DNA of 14,108 bases from an uncultured Eubacteriales bacterium (GTDB taxonomy: Bacteria; Bacillota; Clostridia; Oscillospirales; Oscillospiraceae), in the NCBI GenBank assembly GCA_900549495.1, contig UROL01000034.1, forward strand, positions 1 through 14,108, read 5' to 3'. This document shows, piece by piece, positions 7,564-14,069 of the stretch; position 1 is the stretch's first letter; each line of letters begins with the position of its first letter. Under the pieces are notes generated by a model that saw nothing but the letters and a program-made list of their open reading frames with translations, searched no databases and was not told the origin of the DNA. A program made the translations under genes and the position numbers.

Positions 7564-7591
7564 ATTATACCATAATTTTCTTCCCTTTCAA
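7564..7591 (-). promoter_or_regulatory. Promoter of the RluA-family gene
   Basis: On the minus strand TTGAAA (7591-7586), 16 bases and a perfect TATAAT (7569-7564) form a good sigma-A-type promoter, with transcription starting near 7557 and a leader of about 20 bases. The -35 box lies inside a near-palindrome, TTCCC-TTTCAAA-GGGGAA (7581-7598), which could be an operator; that is speculation. Confidence 0.75.
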
Positions 7592-7636
7592 AGGGGAAGT
7601 TGCCCTATTTTTATGGGTGTGTCATTGCGTTCGGGC

Positions 7637-7682
7637 AAAACGATGCCCCCCAATGTAGTTATCCTACATCAGGGGGCGTTTT
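7637..7682 (-). terminator. Terminator of the infC-rpmI-rplT operon
   Basis: A long hairpin with three matched segments: AAAAC/GTTTT outermost, GCCCCC/GGGGGC in the middle and ATGTAG/CTACAT at the top, with a five-base loop. On the minus strand TTTTG follows the GC-rich stem. It lies about 55 bases beyond the rplT stop and just before the promoter of the next gene. The flanking A- and T-runs mean it could work in both directions. Confidence 0.85.
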
Positions 7683-7736
7683 GTCTGTTATCCGAATTTA
7701 CCGGTTCCAGCTGCTTCAGGCAGGAATTTCCCGCTC

Positions 7737-8093
7737 TTACTGCAAAGCAGCCTTTGCCTTCTCCACAACAGCGGCGAAAGCAGCGCTATCCTGGATAGCC
7801 ATCTCGGACAGGCTCTTGCGGTTCATGGTGATGCCAGCCTTGTGGACACCGTTCATGAAGGTGGAGTAGTTCATGCCGAAGGGAGCCACGGCGGCGCTCA
7901 GACGAGCAATCCACATGGTACGGTAGGCACGCTTCTTTTCCTTACGGCCTGCGAAAGCATAGTTGCCGGACTTCATAACGGCCTGCTTGGCCATCTTGAA
8001 GTGCTTGGACTTGGAACCCCAGTAGCCCTTGGCCAGCTTCAGGGTAGCATTTCTTCTCTTGCGCGTCATCACTGCGCCTTTAACTCTTGCCAT
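7737..8093 (-). CDS. rplT: 50S ribosomal protein L20
   Basis: A 118-residue basic protein that binds 23S rRNA early in large-subunit assembly. The N-terminal half is nearly textbook: MARVKGAVMTRKRRN, then KLAKGYWGSKSKHFKMAKQA and SGNYAFAGRKEKKR, followed by the globular C-terminal domain (FMNGVHKAGI and so on). Length is standard. The start is ATG 8093 with AGGAGG about eight bases upstream, 18 bases after the rpmI stop. It is last in the infC operon. In Bacillus subtilis L20 represses this operon by binding the leader, and the leader seen here (8868-9017) suits that mechanism. Confidence 0.98.
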   Translation of the reverse strand: MARVKGAVMTRKRRNATLKLAKGYWGSKSKHFKMAKQAVMKSGNYAFAGRKEKKRAYRTMWIARLSAAVAPFGMNYSTFMNGVHKAGITMNRKSLSEMAIQDSAAFAAVVEKAKAALQ

Positions 8094-8111
8094 TTCTGTA
8101 TCCTCCTATCC

Positions 8112-8309
8112 TTATTTGTACGGAATCATCTTCTTGATGGCATCCACATTGGTCACGTCGGCATATGTGGTTGCACGCAGATGACGGGTACGCTTGGTGG
8201 TCTTCTTGGTGAGGATATGGGACTTGAAAGCCTGGGCTCTCTTCACCTTTCCGTTCTTGGTCAGGTTGAATCTCTTTTTTGCACCGCTATGGGTTTTCAG
8301 CTTGGGCAT
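8112..8309 (-). CDS. rpmI: 50S ribosomal protein L35
   Basis: A 65-residue, very basic large-subunit protein. The N-terminus [17 protein letters not shown] is diagnostic, and the tail [16 protein letters not shown] fits the family. The start is ATG 8309 with an AAGGAG ribosome-binding site eight bases upstream. It lies between infC (39-base gap) and rplT (18-base gap), the conserved order in most Firmicutes. Confidence 0.97.
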   Translation of the reverse strand: MPKLKTHSGAKKRFNLTKNGKVKRAQAFKSHILTKKTTKRTRHLRATTYADVTNVDAIKKMIPYK

Positions 8310-8348
8310 AAATAGTTCTCCTTCCGTATCTTTATTAAAGTAGTAATT

Positions 8349-8867
8349 TTACTTGCTATTCTTCGGCGCCAGGAACATTCCCATGAAGCGGCCCTCCAGC
8401 TTGGGATTCTTCTCCATGGTAGCAATTTCGGCGCAGGCATCGGCAAAGTCCATCAGGAGCTTCTCGCCCAGGTTGGTATGCGCCATCTCACGCCCACGGA
8501 AGCGGACGCTGACCTTCACCCGGTTGCCGTCCTGCAGGAACTTCTGGGCGGCCTTGACCTTGGTGTTCAGGTCGTTGGTGTCGATACTGGGGCTCATGCG
8601 GATTTCCTTGACTTCAACCACCCGCTGATTTTTCTTGGCCTCCTTCTCCCGCTTCTTCTGGTCGAAGCAGAACTTGGAGTAGTCCATGATTTTGCACACA
8701 GGGGGCACGGCGTTGGGAGAAATCTTCACCAGATCCATGCCCTGCTCCTCTGCCATGGCGTTGGCCTGGGCGGCGGAAACAATACCCAGCTGAGCGCCGT
8801 CGGCATCGATGAGCCGGATTTCCTTGTCCCGAATTTCCTCATTCAGCTGATGATCTAACTTTGCGAT
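8349..8867 (-). CDS. infC: Translation initiation factor IF-3, with a rare ATC start
   Basis: IF-3 binds the 30S subunit, keeps subunits apart and checks start-codon pairing. The 172 residues show the N-domain (LNEEIRDKEIRLI; VPPVCKIMDYSKF at about 65-77), a lysine-rich linker helix and the C-domain (VKVSVRFRGREMAH at about 118-131; final EGRFMGMFLAPK). I place the start at ATC 8865-8867. A GGAGG lies nine bases before it, the residues after it (AKLDHQLNEEI) fit IF-3, and no ATG or GTG is available. An in-frame TTG at 8894 lies upstream of the ribosome-binding site and has none of its own. Non-AUG starts (AUU in E. coli) are the known basis of IF-3 autoregulation. Transcription is also probably attenuated in the leader. 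Confidence 0.95.
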   Translation of the reverse strand: MAKLDHQLNEEIRDKEIRLIDADGAQLGIVSAAQANAMAEEQGMDLVKISPNAVPPVCKIMDYSKFCFDQKKREKEAKKNQRVVEVKEIRMSPSIDTNDLNTKVKAAQKFLQDGNRVKVSVRFRGREMAHTNLGEKLLMDFADACAEIATMEKNPKLEGRFMGMFLAPKNSK

Positions 8868-9017
8868 GGTAAAGCACCTCCAAAAAAGCAACAAAAAGCG
8901 GATGCCAAAGCATCCGCAACACGCAACCCGCCCCGGAAATCCAGGGAGAGGAAACAGCGTATAAACCGTTTTGCACAGTCGCTTACGGTGAGGCGGATGT
9001 TCAGCCTTCTTGATTAC
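8868..9017 (-). promoter_or_regulatory. infC operon leader, L20-type transcription attenuator
   Basis: A roughly 150-base untranslated leader ends in an intrinsic terminator (8898-8917) just before the infC ribosome-binding site. A copy of CATCCGC at 8999-8993, near the 5' end, is complementary to GCGGATG, the 5' arm of that terminator. It could therefore form a competing antiterminator. GGCGGGTT (8932-8925) offers another partner for the same segment. This is the layout of a ribosomal-protein attenuator. In Bacillus subtilis L20 controls this operon in this way. Assignment to the L20 leader family is by position and architecture, not by a covariance-model match. Confidence 0.75.
8898..8917 (-). 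terminator. Intrinsic terminator in the infC leader
   Basis: A perfect eight-base-pair stem, GCGGATGC/GCATCCGC, with a TTTG loop is followed on the minus strand by TTTTT and a second run of six T. It ends about 15 bases before the infC GGAGG. Placed between promoter and gene, it must act as a conditional terminator. Confidence 0.88.
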
Positions 9018-9023
9018 CCGGGT

Positions 9024-9052
9024 ATTCTATCACAGCTTTCCCCGGGTGTCAA
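9024..9052 (-). promoter_or_regulatory. Promoter of infC-rpmI-rplT
   Basis: On the minus strand a perfect TTGACA (9052-9047), a 17-base spacer and TAGAAT (9029-9024) form one of the strongest promoters in the window. CCCGGG occurs directly after the -35 box (9046-9041) and again just after the -10 box (9022-9017, inside the palindrome TACCCGGGTA), 24 bases apart. Transcription should start near 9017. Confidence 0.88.
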
Positions 9053-9143
9053 TAGGAATTTGCACATTTTCGGCAAAAGCCGCTGCCCCTCCCTTCGGTG
9101 GGCATACGCTTCTGGCCCGGTATAAACTTTATGCGGCGGGAGC

Positions 9144-9175
9144 ATAGAATTCCCCTGGGGCGGTTAGAATTCTAT
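9144..9175. repeat. Nine-base perfect inverted repeat in an intergenic region
   Basis: ATAGAATTC (9144-9152) and GAATTCTAT (9167-9175) are perfectly complementary, with a 14-base spacer. The element lies between the end of the ACT-domain gene and the infC promoter. It has no T-tract, so it is not a typical terminator. Function is unknown; a protein-binding site or an RNA 3' hairpin is possible. Confidence 0.5.
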
Positions 9176-9186
9176 CACCGCAGAAA

Positions 9187-9206
9187 CGCCGCCCGGGGGG
9201 GCGGCG
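9187..9206 (-). terminator. Probable terminator of the ACT-domain gene
   Basis: The eight-base GC-only arms CGCCGCCC/GGGCGGCG with a four-base loop start five bases beyond the ACT gene's stop codon. On the minus strand only TTTCTG follows, so the T-tract is poor. The position supports a terminator or a 3'-end-stabilising hairpin. Confidence 0.65.
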
Positions 9207-9210
9207 GGGA

Positions 9211-9651
9211 TTATCCAGCCAGAACCTCGGCCTTGATGACGCCGCGGGTGGCCCGCAGCCGGTCGATAAGCTCTTCCAGAGAGATGGTCATATCCATTGT
9301 GGAGGCGGAGATGGTGATAACCGCCGTGCCGTTGGTGGGCACAATGGAATTGATGGTGCTGATATTGGCCTTGACCTCGGCGAAGAGGGTGAGAATCTCG
9401 CTGAGCTGCCCCGGCTCGTCGTGAACCAGCACCTGGAAGGTAATCACCCGGCCGGTCATTACATTCTGGAAAGGCAGCACAGAATCACGGTACTTATAGA
9501 AGGCGCTGCGGCTGATGTCCGTCATCCGGGTAGCCTCGTTAACCGTGGTGGCCTCACCGGTGGAAAGCAGCCGCTTGGTCTCTGCCACCTTTAGAAAAAC
9601 CTCTGGCAGGGCAGATTCTTCAACAAGATAATATTTGGGATTTGCCGACAT
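9211..9651 (-). CDS. pheB: PheB-type (UPF0735) ACT-domain protein
   Basis: A 146-residue cytoplasmic protein resembling Bacillus subtilis PheB. The N-terminal part YYLVEESALPEVF is followed by a helix-turn-helix-like segment at about 36-60 (TVNEATRMTDISRSAFYKYR). The DISRSAFYKYRD stretch is the family's best-conserved piece. A C-terminal ACT domain spans about 69-143 (VHDEPGQLSEIL and ISTINSIVPTNG), the fold that binds amino acids in feedback-regulated enzymes. No catalytic domain is present, so older chorismate-mutase labels for the family should not be copied here. I infer an amino-acid-sensing regulatory role. The start is ATG 9651 with AAGGAGG seven bases upstream. The gene is divergent from the membrane protein at 9818. 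Confidence 0.87.
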   Translation of the reverse strand: MSANPKYYLVEESALPEVFLKVAETKRLLSTGEATTVNEATRMTDISRSAFYKYRDSVLPFQNVMTGRVITFQVLVHDEPGQLSEILTLFAEVKANISTINSIVPTNGTAVITISASTMDMTISLEELIDRLRATRGVIKAEVLAG

Positions 9652-9669
9652 AGGCAGCCTCCTTATAAA

Positions 9670-9712
9670 CGGATGTATTTGTACGGTGAACACACGTTCT
9701 TATCGGATGTAT
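9670..9712. repeat. Direct repeat flanking a palindrome in the pheB-type gene leader
   Basis: CGGATGTAT occurs at 9670-9678 and again at 9704-9712. Between the copies lies the inverted repeat GAAC-ACAC-GTTC (9688-9699). The right copy touches the -10 box of the ACT gene and the left copy lies just before its ribosome-binding site. The spacing suggests an operator or a leader structure; the role is inferred. Confidence 0.45.
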
Positions 9713-9738
9713 TCTAGCATATATTTTCAAAATTGCAA
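9711..9738 (-). promoter_or_regulatory. Promoter of the ACT-domain gene
   Basis: On the minus strand TTGCAA (9738-9733), a 16-base spacer and TAGAAT (9716-9711) with an upstream TGC make an extended -10 promoter. The start is near 9704, about 50 bases before ATG 9651. TTGCAA is its own reverse complement, so it could also serve as a -35 box for the plus-strand gene at 9818, but no convincing partner -10 box is visible there. Confidence 0.72.
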
Positions 9739-9817
9739 CTGTTTTCAGAAATTTCCTGTTATTTTTCCATATTGCCCAAAATGGGCCGAAAATTCCAGAA
9801 AGGAGGTGCCTCTTTTT

Positions 9818-10864
9818 ATGAAAAAACTGATGCAGCTGGCCGCCGGGGCGGCCGGTGTTTTCCTGGGGGTCAAGTACCTGCTGCCCATTGCCGCCCCCTT
9901 TGTCATGGGGGCGCTGCTGGCCCTGGCGGCGGAGCCGGGGGTGCGGTTTCTCTCTGGCCGGTGGCGGCTGCCCCGGGCGGTGGCCTCCGGTATTGGCGTG
10001 GGAGCGGTATTCACGGTGCTTTGCGGGCTGCTGACGTTGCTGGTGGGGCTGGCCCTGCGGGAGCTGCGGGTACTGGCAGGCATTCTTCCCCAGATGGAGC
10101 TGACGGCCCAGGCAGGTCTGGACACCCTGCGGGGCTGGCTGCTGGCGCTGTCCCAGCGGGCCTCGCCGGGGGTGCGTACCCTGCTCCAGCGGAACGTCAA
10201 CCAGCTGTTCTCCGGTGGGGCGGCCATGCTGGATGCCCTCACCCGGCGGGCGCTGGCTCTGGCGGGCGGGGTACTCACCCGGCTGCCGGACAGTGCCCTG
10301 GGGGTCGGTACAGCGGTGCTGGCAGCCTTCCTCACCTCGGCCAAGCTCCCTGCCATCCGCATCTGGCTCCGGGAACAGCTCTCCCGGCCACCCTTCCGGG
10401 AGGCCATCGATTTTCTCTCCCGGCTTCGGGCCACCGCCGGGCAATGGTTGATTGCCCAGCTAAAGCTGCTGTCCATCACCTGTCTGCTGCTCACCGGGGG
10501 ATTTCTGATTCTGGGCATCCAGTATGCCCCCCTGTGGGCCATGGTGGTGTCCCTGGTGGATGCCCTGCCCATTCTGGGCACCGGGACGATTCTGGTGCCC
10601 TGGAGCCTGGTATGCCTGGTGCAGCACCACACCCCCCGGGCCCTGGGGCTGCTGGGGCTGTACGCCGCCACCGCCCTTACCCGCTCCACCCTGGAGCCCC
10701 GGCTTCTGGGGCGGCAGCTGGGGCTGGATCCTCTGGTGACGCTGATTGCCCTGTACATCGGCTTCCGGCTGGGCGGACTGATGGGCATGATGCTGGGGCC
10801 GCTGCTGGTCATCACCGTGATTTCCAGCTTCCCCCAGGGAAGCTCCCAGCAGAGTAAGGGGTAA
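9818..10864 (+). CDS. AI-2E family transporter, YtvI-like integral membrane protein
   Basis: A 348-residue polytopic membrane protein. Hydrophobic segments lie at about 5-38 (two close helices), 55-80, 150-175, 215-235, 237-265, 275-290 and 305-337. The C-terminal family signature is clear: LVDALPILGTGTILVPW at 246-262, then LEPRLLGRQLGLDPLVTLIA at 292-311 and a glycine-rich GGLMGMMLGP ending near 328. Clostridial relatives are often called sporulation protein YtvI. Others in the family export autoinducer-2 or act as ion/proton antiporters, so the substrate is open. The start is ATG 9818, after AGGAGG at 9801-9806. The frame is open back to 9635, but that part is antisense to the ACT gene. 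No clear promoter is seen. Confidence 0.88.
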   Translation: MKKLMQLAAGAAGVFLGVKYLLPIAAPFVMGALLALAAEPGVRFLSGRWRLPRAVASGIGVGAVFTVLCGLLTLLVGLALRELRVLAGILPQMELTAQAGLDTLRGWLLALSQRASPGVRTLLQRNVNQLFSGGAAMLDALTRRALALAGGVLTRLPDSALGVGTAVLAAFLTSAKLPAIRIWLREQLSRPPFREAIDFLSRLRATAGQWLIAQLKLLSITCLLLTGGFLILGIQYAPLWAMVVSLVDALPILGTGTILVPWSLVCLVQHHTPRALGLLGLYAATALTRSTLEPRLLGRQLGLDPLVTLIALYIGFRLGGLMGMMLGPLLVITVISSFPQGSSQQSKG

Positions 10865-10901
10865 ATGTAAGAATCCCGGCACTGCATATTCAAAAAAGCT
10901 A

Positions 10902-10930
10902 TTGTGCTTCCTTCCAATTTTTGATATAAT
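10902..10930 (+). promoter_or_regulatory. Promoter of recJ(-rel)
   Basis: TTGTGC (10902-10907), a 17-base spacer and a perfect TATAAT (10925-10930) lie in the gap after the membrane-protein gene. The start is predicted near 10937, so codons before that point cannot begin RecJ. No terminator hairpin is visible between 10865 and 10901, so some readthrough from the preceding gene is possible. Confidence 0.75.
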
Positions 10931-10961
10931 GGCAGGAAAAGTTCTTTGGATGTGTATTGCT

Positions 10962-13019
10962 GTGAAATATGGAATTTGGAATGTATCAAAGCCCGCTGCC
11001 CAGGGGGTAGCCCGGCTGCGGGAGGCCGGATATCCGGAGCTGGCCGCCCGGGTTCTGGCCTCCCGGGGAGTGTGCGACCCTGCAACCGCCCATAGCTGCC
11101 TGGATTGCAGCTGCCCTCTGCCCTCCCCCTTCCTGCTTTCGGAGATGGACGTGGCCGCCGGGCGGGTGGGCCTGGCCATTGAGAAGCGGGAGAGAATTGC
11201 GGTTTTCGGGGACTACGATGTGGACGGCATCACCGCCACCTGTCTGCTCACCGATTTTCTTCGCAGCTGCGGCGCCGACTGCCTCAGCTATATCCCCGGC
11301 CGGCTGGAAGAGGGCTACGGCCTGAACCCCATTGCCATCCACCACCTCCACGACCAGGGGGTGAAGCTGATTGTCACCGTGGACTGCGGCATCACCGCCA
11401 TTGCCGAGGCAGAGCTGTGCCGCCAGCTGGGCATGGAGCTGGTCATCACCGACCACCACGAATGCAAGGATTCCCTGCCCCAGGCCGTGGCCATTGTGGA
11501 CCCCCACAAGCCCGGGGATACTTACCCTCACAAAAATCTCTCCGGCGTGGCCCTGGCCTTTAAGCTGGTGTGCGCCATGCACGGAGATGCCGACCAGGTG
11601 CTGGACAAATACGCCGACATGGTCTGCCTGGGAACCGTTGCCGACGTCATCCCCCTGGTGGGGGAAAACCGGGTATTTGTCGCCCGGGGGCTGCAATCCC
11701 TGCGGCATACCACCCGGCCAGGATTGGCCGCCCTGATAAAGGAATGCAGCTGCGAGCCGGACTCCCTCAACGCCTCCTCCATCGGCTTCATGCTGGCCCC
11801 CAGAATCAATGCCGCCGGGCGAATGGGACAGGTGGACGTGGCCGTTGACCTGTTCCTGACCCAGGACCCAGGTCAGGCCGTCAAGGATGCCAAGGCCCTG
11901 TGCGAGCTGAACCGGCAGCGGCAGAGCATCGAATCCGAAATCTACAGCCAGGCCATTGCCATGCTCCCCCAGGGCAAGGCCCCGGATGCCATTGTGCTGG
12001 CCGACGAGAGCTGGCACCAGGGTGTGGTGGGCATTGTTGCCAGCCGGATTGCCGAGGAATTCGCCTGCCCCACCTTCCTGATTTGCCTGGATGGAGAGCA
12101 CGGCAAGGCCAGCTCCCGCAGCCATGGGGGCTTCAACCTGTTTGCCGCTCTGACAGCCCTGTCCGATTTGCTGAAAAGCTACGGCGGCCATGAGCTGGCC
12201 GCAGGCTTCACCATCAGCCGGGAGAATATTCCGGAATTCCGGCGGCAGATGTGCCAGTTGGCCTCCCAGTATTTCGCCGGGGAAACCCTGCGTACCAGTC
12301 TGGACATTGACTGTGTCGTGCCCCCGGAGCTGATGAAGCTGTCGGAATTCGAGGCCCTGGATATTTTGGAGCCCACCGGCTCCGGCTGCCCCAAACCGGT
12401 GCTGATGCTCCCCGGGCTCACCGTAGACCGCATCAACCTGGTGGGCGGAGGCAAGCATATGCGGCTGCGGCTGCGGAAGGACAAGCATATTTTCAACGCC
12501 ATCTATTTCTCCATCACCCCCGGCAGCGTCAAGCTCCAGCAGGGGGAGCTGGTGGATGTGGCCTTCCTGCCCCAAATCAACTGCTATCAGGGGGAGCGGA
12601 GTCTGCAAATGAACGTAGTAGACATCCGCCCCAGCTGCACCGCCCCCTGCGGCACCGAAACCGTCCACTACCGGGCCCTCCTGGACGGCTCCCTGGCTGC
12701 CTCGGATGTGGGCAGTCTGCTCCCCGACCGGGAGCGGCTGGCCATGGTGTGGCGGTATCTGGCCGCCCAGACGGAGCAGCCCATTCAGGAGGCCCCCATA
12801 TGCCTGTGCCGCAAAATCGTCCGCTGGTCCGGCAAGGCTCTGTCCCTGGAGCAGCTGATGACCTGCCTGGATATCTTCCGAGATGCCGGGCTGCTGCGCC
12901 ACCAGCGGCTTCACAATTACATGACCATCACCCTGACCCCCGGCACGGGGAAGGCGGATTTGAACCAGAGTGCCACCATGCAGCGGCTGCGGAAGGCCGG
13001 TGCGCCGAAAGAGAGCTGA
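10962..13019 (+). CDS. recJ: Single-stranded-DNA-specific exonuclease RecJ
   Basis: A 5'-3' exonuclease on single-stranded DNA used in recombination, mismatch and base-excision repair. From the chosen start it has 685 residues, between E. coli (577) and B. subtilis (about 786). The DHH phosphoesterase domain shows the metal-binding motifs FGDYDVDG (82-89), VTVDCGIT (138-145), TDHHE (163-167) and GTVADVIPL (224-232). The DHHA1 domain shows GVVGIVASRI (354-363) and YGGHELAAGF (407-416). An OB-like domain follows to about 560, then a Firmicutes-type C-terminal extension. I chose GTG 10962 because KYGIWNVSKP is the usual beginning and it lies after the promoter. ATG 10950 is an alternative with a possible AGGAAA site. 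It is followed six bases later by rel. Confidence 0.94.
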   Translation: MKYGIWNVSKPAAQGVARLREAGYPELAARVLASRGVCDPATAHSCLDCSCPLPSPFLLSEMDVAAGRVGLAIEKRERIAVFGDYDVDGITATCLLTDFLRSCGADCLSYIPGRLEEGYGLNPIAIHHLHDQGVKLIVTVDCGITAIAEAELCRQLGMELVITDHHECKDSLPQAVAIVDPHKPGDTYPHKNLSGVALAFKLVCAMHGDADQVLDKYADMVCLGTVADVIPLVGENRVFVARGLQSLRHTTRPGLAALIKECSCEPDSLNASSIGFMLAPRINAAGRMGQVDVAVDLFLTQDPGQAVKDAKALCELNRQRQSIESEIYSQAIAMLPQGKAPDAIVLADESWHQGVVGIVASRIAEEFACPTFLICLDGEHGKASSRSHGGFNLFAALTALSDLLKSYGGHELAAGFTISRENIPEFRRQMCQLASQYFAGETLRTSLDIDCVVPPELMKLSEFEALDILEPTGSGCPKPVLMLPGLTVDRINLVGGGKHMRLRLRKDKHIFNAIYFSITPGSVKLQQGELVDVAFLPQINCYQGERSLQMNVVDIRPSCTAPCGTETVHYRALLDGSLAASDVGSLLPDRERLAMVWRYLAAQTEQPIQEAPICLCRKIVRWSGKALSLEQLMTCLDIFRDAGLLRHQRLHNYMTITLTPGTGKADLNQSATMQRLRKAGAPKES

Positions 13020-13025
13020 GCCAAA

Positions 13026-14069
13026 TTGGAAACCTTTGAAGAACATTATAACGCCATGTGCGCCGCCATTGCCCGAAGAATGCCCACTGCCGACATGGAC
13101 CTTATCGACAGGGCCGTTCACTATGCCGACGAAAAGCACAAGCACCAGCAGCGCAAGGATGGCTCCCCCTATATCATTCACCCTCTGGCCGTGGCGGAAA
13201 TCGTGGTGGAAATGGGGCTGGATATGGACGCCATTCTGGGTGCCCTGCTCCACGACTGCATTGAAGACACCGACGCCTCCCACGAGGAAATCGAAAAGCT
13301 CTTCGGCCCCACCGTGGCCGAGCTGGTAGAGGGTGTTACCAAGCTGACCCGGGCCAATTTCTCCTCCACCGAGGAGGCCCAGATGGAAAATCTTCGCAAA
13401 ATGTTCATGGCCATGAGCAAGGACATCCGGGTGGTGCTGATTAAGATTGCCGACCGGCTGCACAACATGCGTACCATGCAGTACCAGACCCCGGAAAAGC
13501 AAATCATCAAATGCAAAGAGACCATGGACGTGTATGCCCCCCTGGCCCACCGGCTTGGTATGCAGAAGATGAAATGGGAGCTGGAGGATACCAGTCTGCG
13601 GTATCTGGCCCCTAAGGAATATGCGGAAATCACCGACTACCTCCAGGCCCATCAGAAAAAGGATGAGGCCTTCATGCAGTCCATCCAGTTCAAAATCACC
13701 GACCGGCTCAACGCCATGGGCATCCAGAACACCACCTATGGCCGCATCAAGCACGTCTACTCCATCTACCGCAAGATGCTGGCCCAGGACAAGACCATCG
13801 ACCAGCTGTATGATATCTATGCCTTCCGGGTGATTGTCAACTCCATCCCGGACTGCTACAACGTGCTGGGCCACATTCACGACCTGTTCAATCTGGTGCC
13901 CGGCCGGTTTAAGGACTATATCTCCACCCCCAAGCCCAATATGTACCAATCCCTGCACACCACCGTCATCGGCTCCGAGGGCATCCCCTTCGAGGTGCAG
14001 ATTCGCACCTGGGATATGCACGAGACGGCGGAGTACGGCATCGCCGCCCACTGGAAATACAAGCAGGGC
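13026..14069 (+). CDS. rel: Bifunctional (p)ppGpp synthetase/hydrolase Rel, 3'-truncated
   Basis: Makes and degrades the stringent-response alarmone (p)ppGpp. The 348 visible residues cover the N-terminal catalytic half of a roughly 730-residue protein. The HD hydrolase site is intact: H52, H76-D77, E80-D81, D143 and N147. The synthetase domain has R240, K242, D263, Y307 and E323, matching catalytic positions in Streptococcus Rel. The R294-F-K-D297 motif is the RxKD form found in bifunctional enzymes, not the EXDD of RelA-only proteins. The start is TTG 13026, in the same frame as recJ and six bases after its TGA, with only a weak GAGAG ribosome-binding site; ATG 13056 is less likely. The gene is cut by adapter at 14070, so the regulatory TGS and ACT domains are missing because of assembly. 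Confidence 0.96.

Noticed and set aside
8868..8894. TTG start for infC at 8894
   Set aside because: It lies upstream of, and its codons include, the GGAGG ribosome-binding site, and it directly follows the leader terminator. The extra residues do not belong to IF-3.
9635..9817. 61-residue N-terminal extension of the AI-2E family protein
   Set aside because: It overlaps the start of the divergent ACT gene and its promoter on the other strand. ATG 9818 has a strong AGGAGG.
10902..10961. RecJ starting at TTG 10902
   Set aside because: This codon coincides with the -35 box and lies upstream of the predicted transcription start; the usual RecJ beginning is at GTG 10962.
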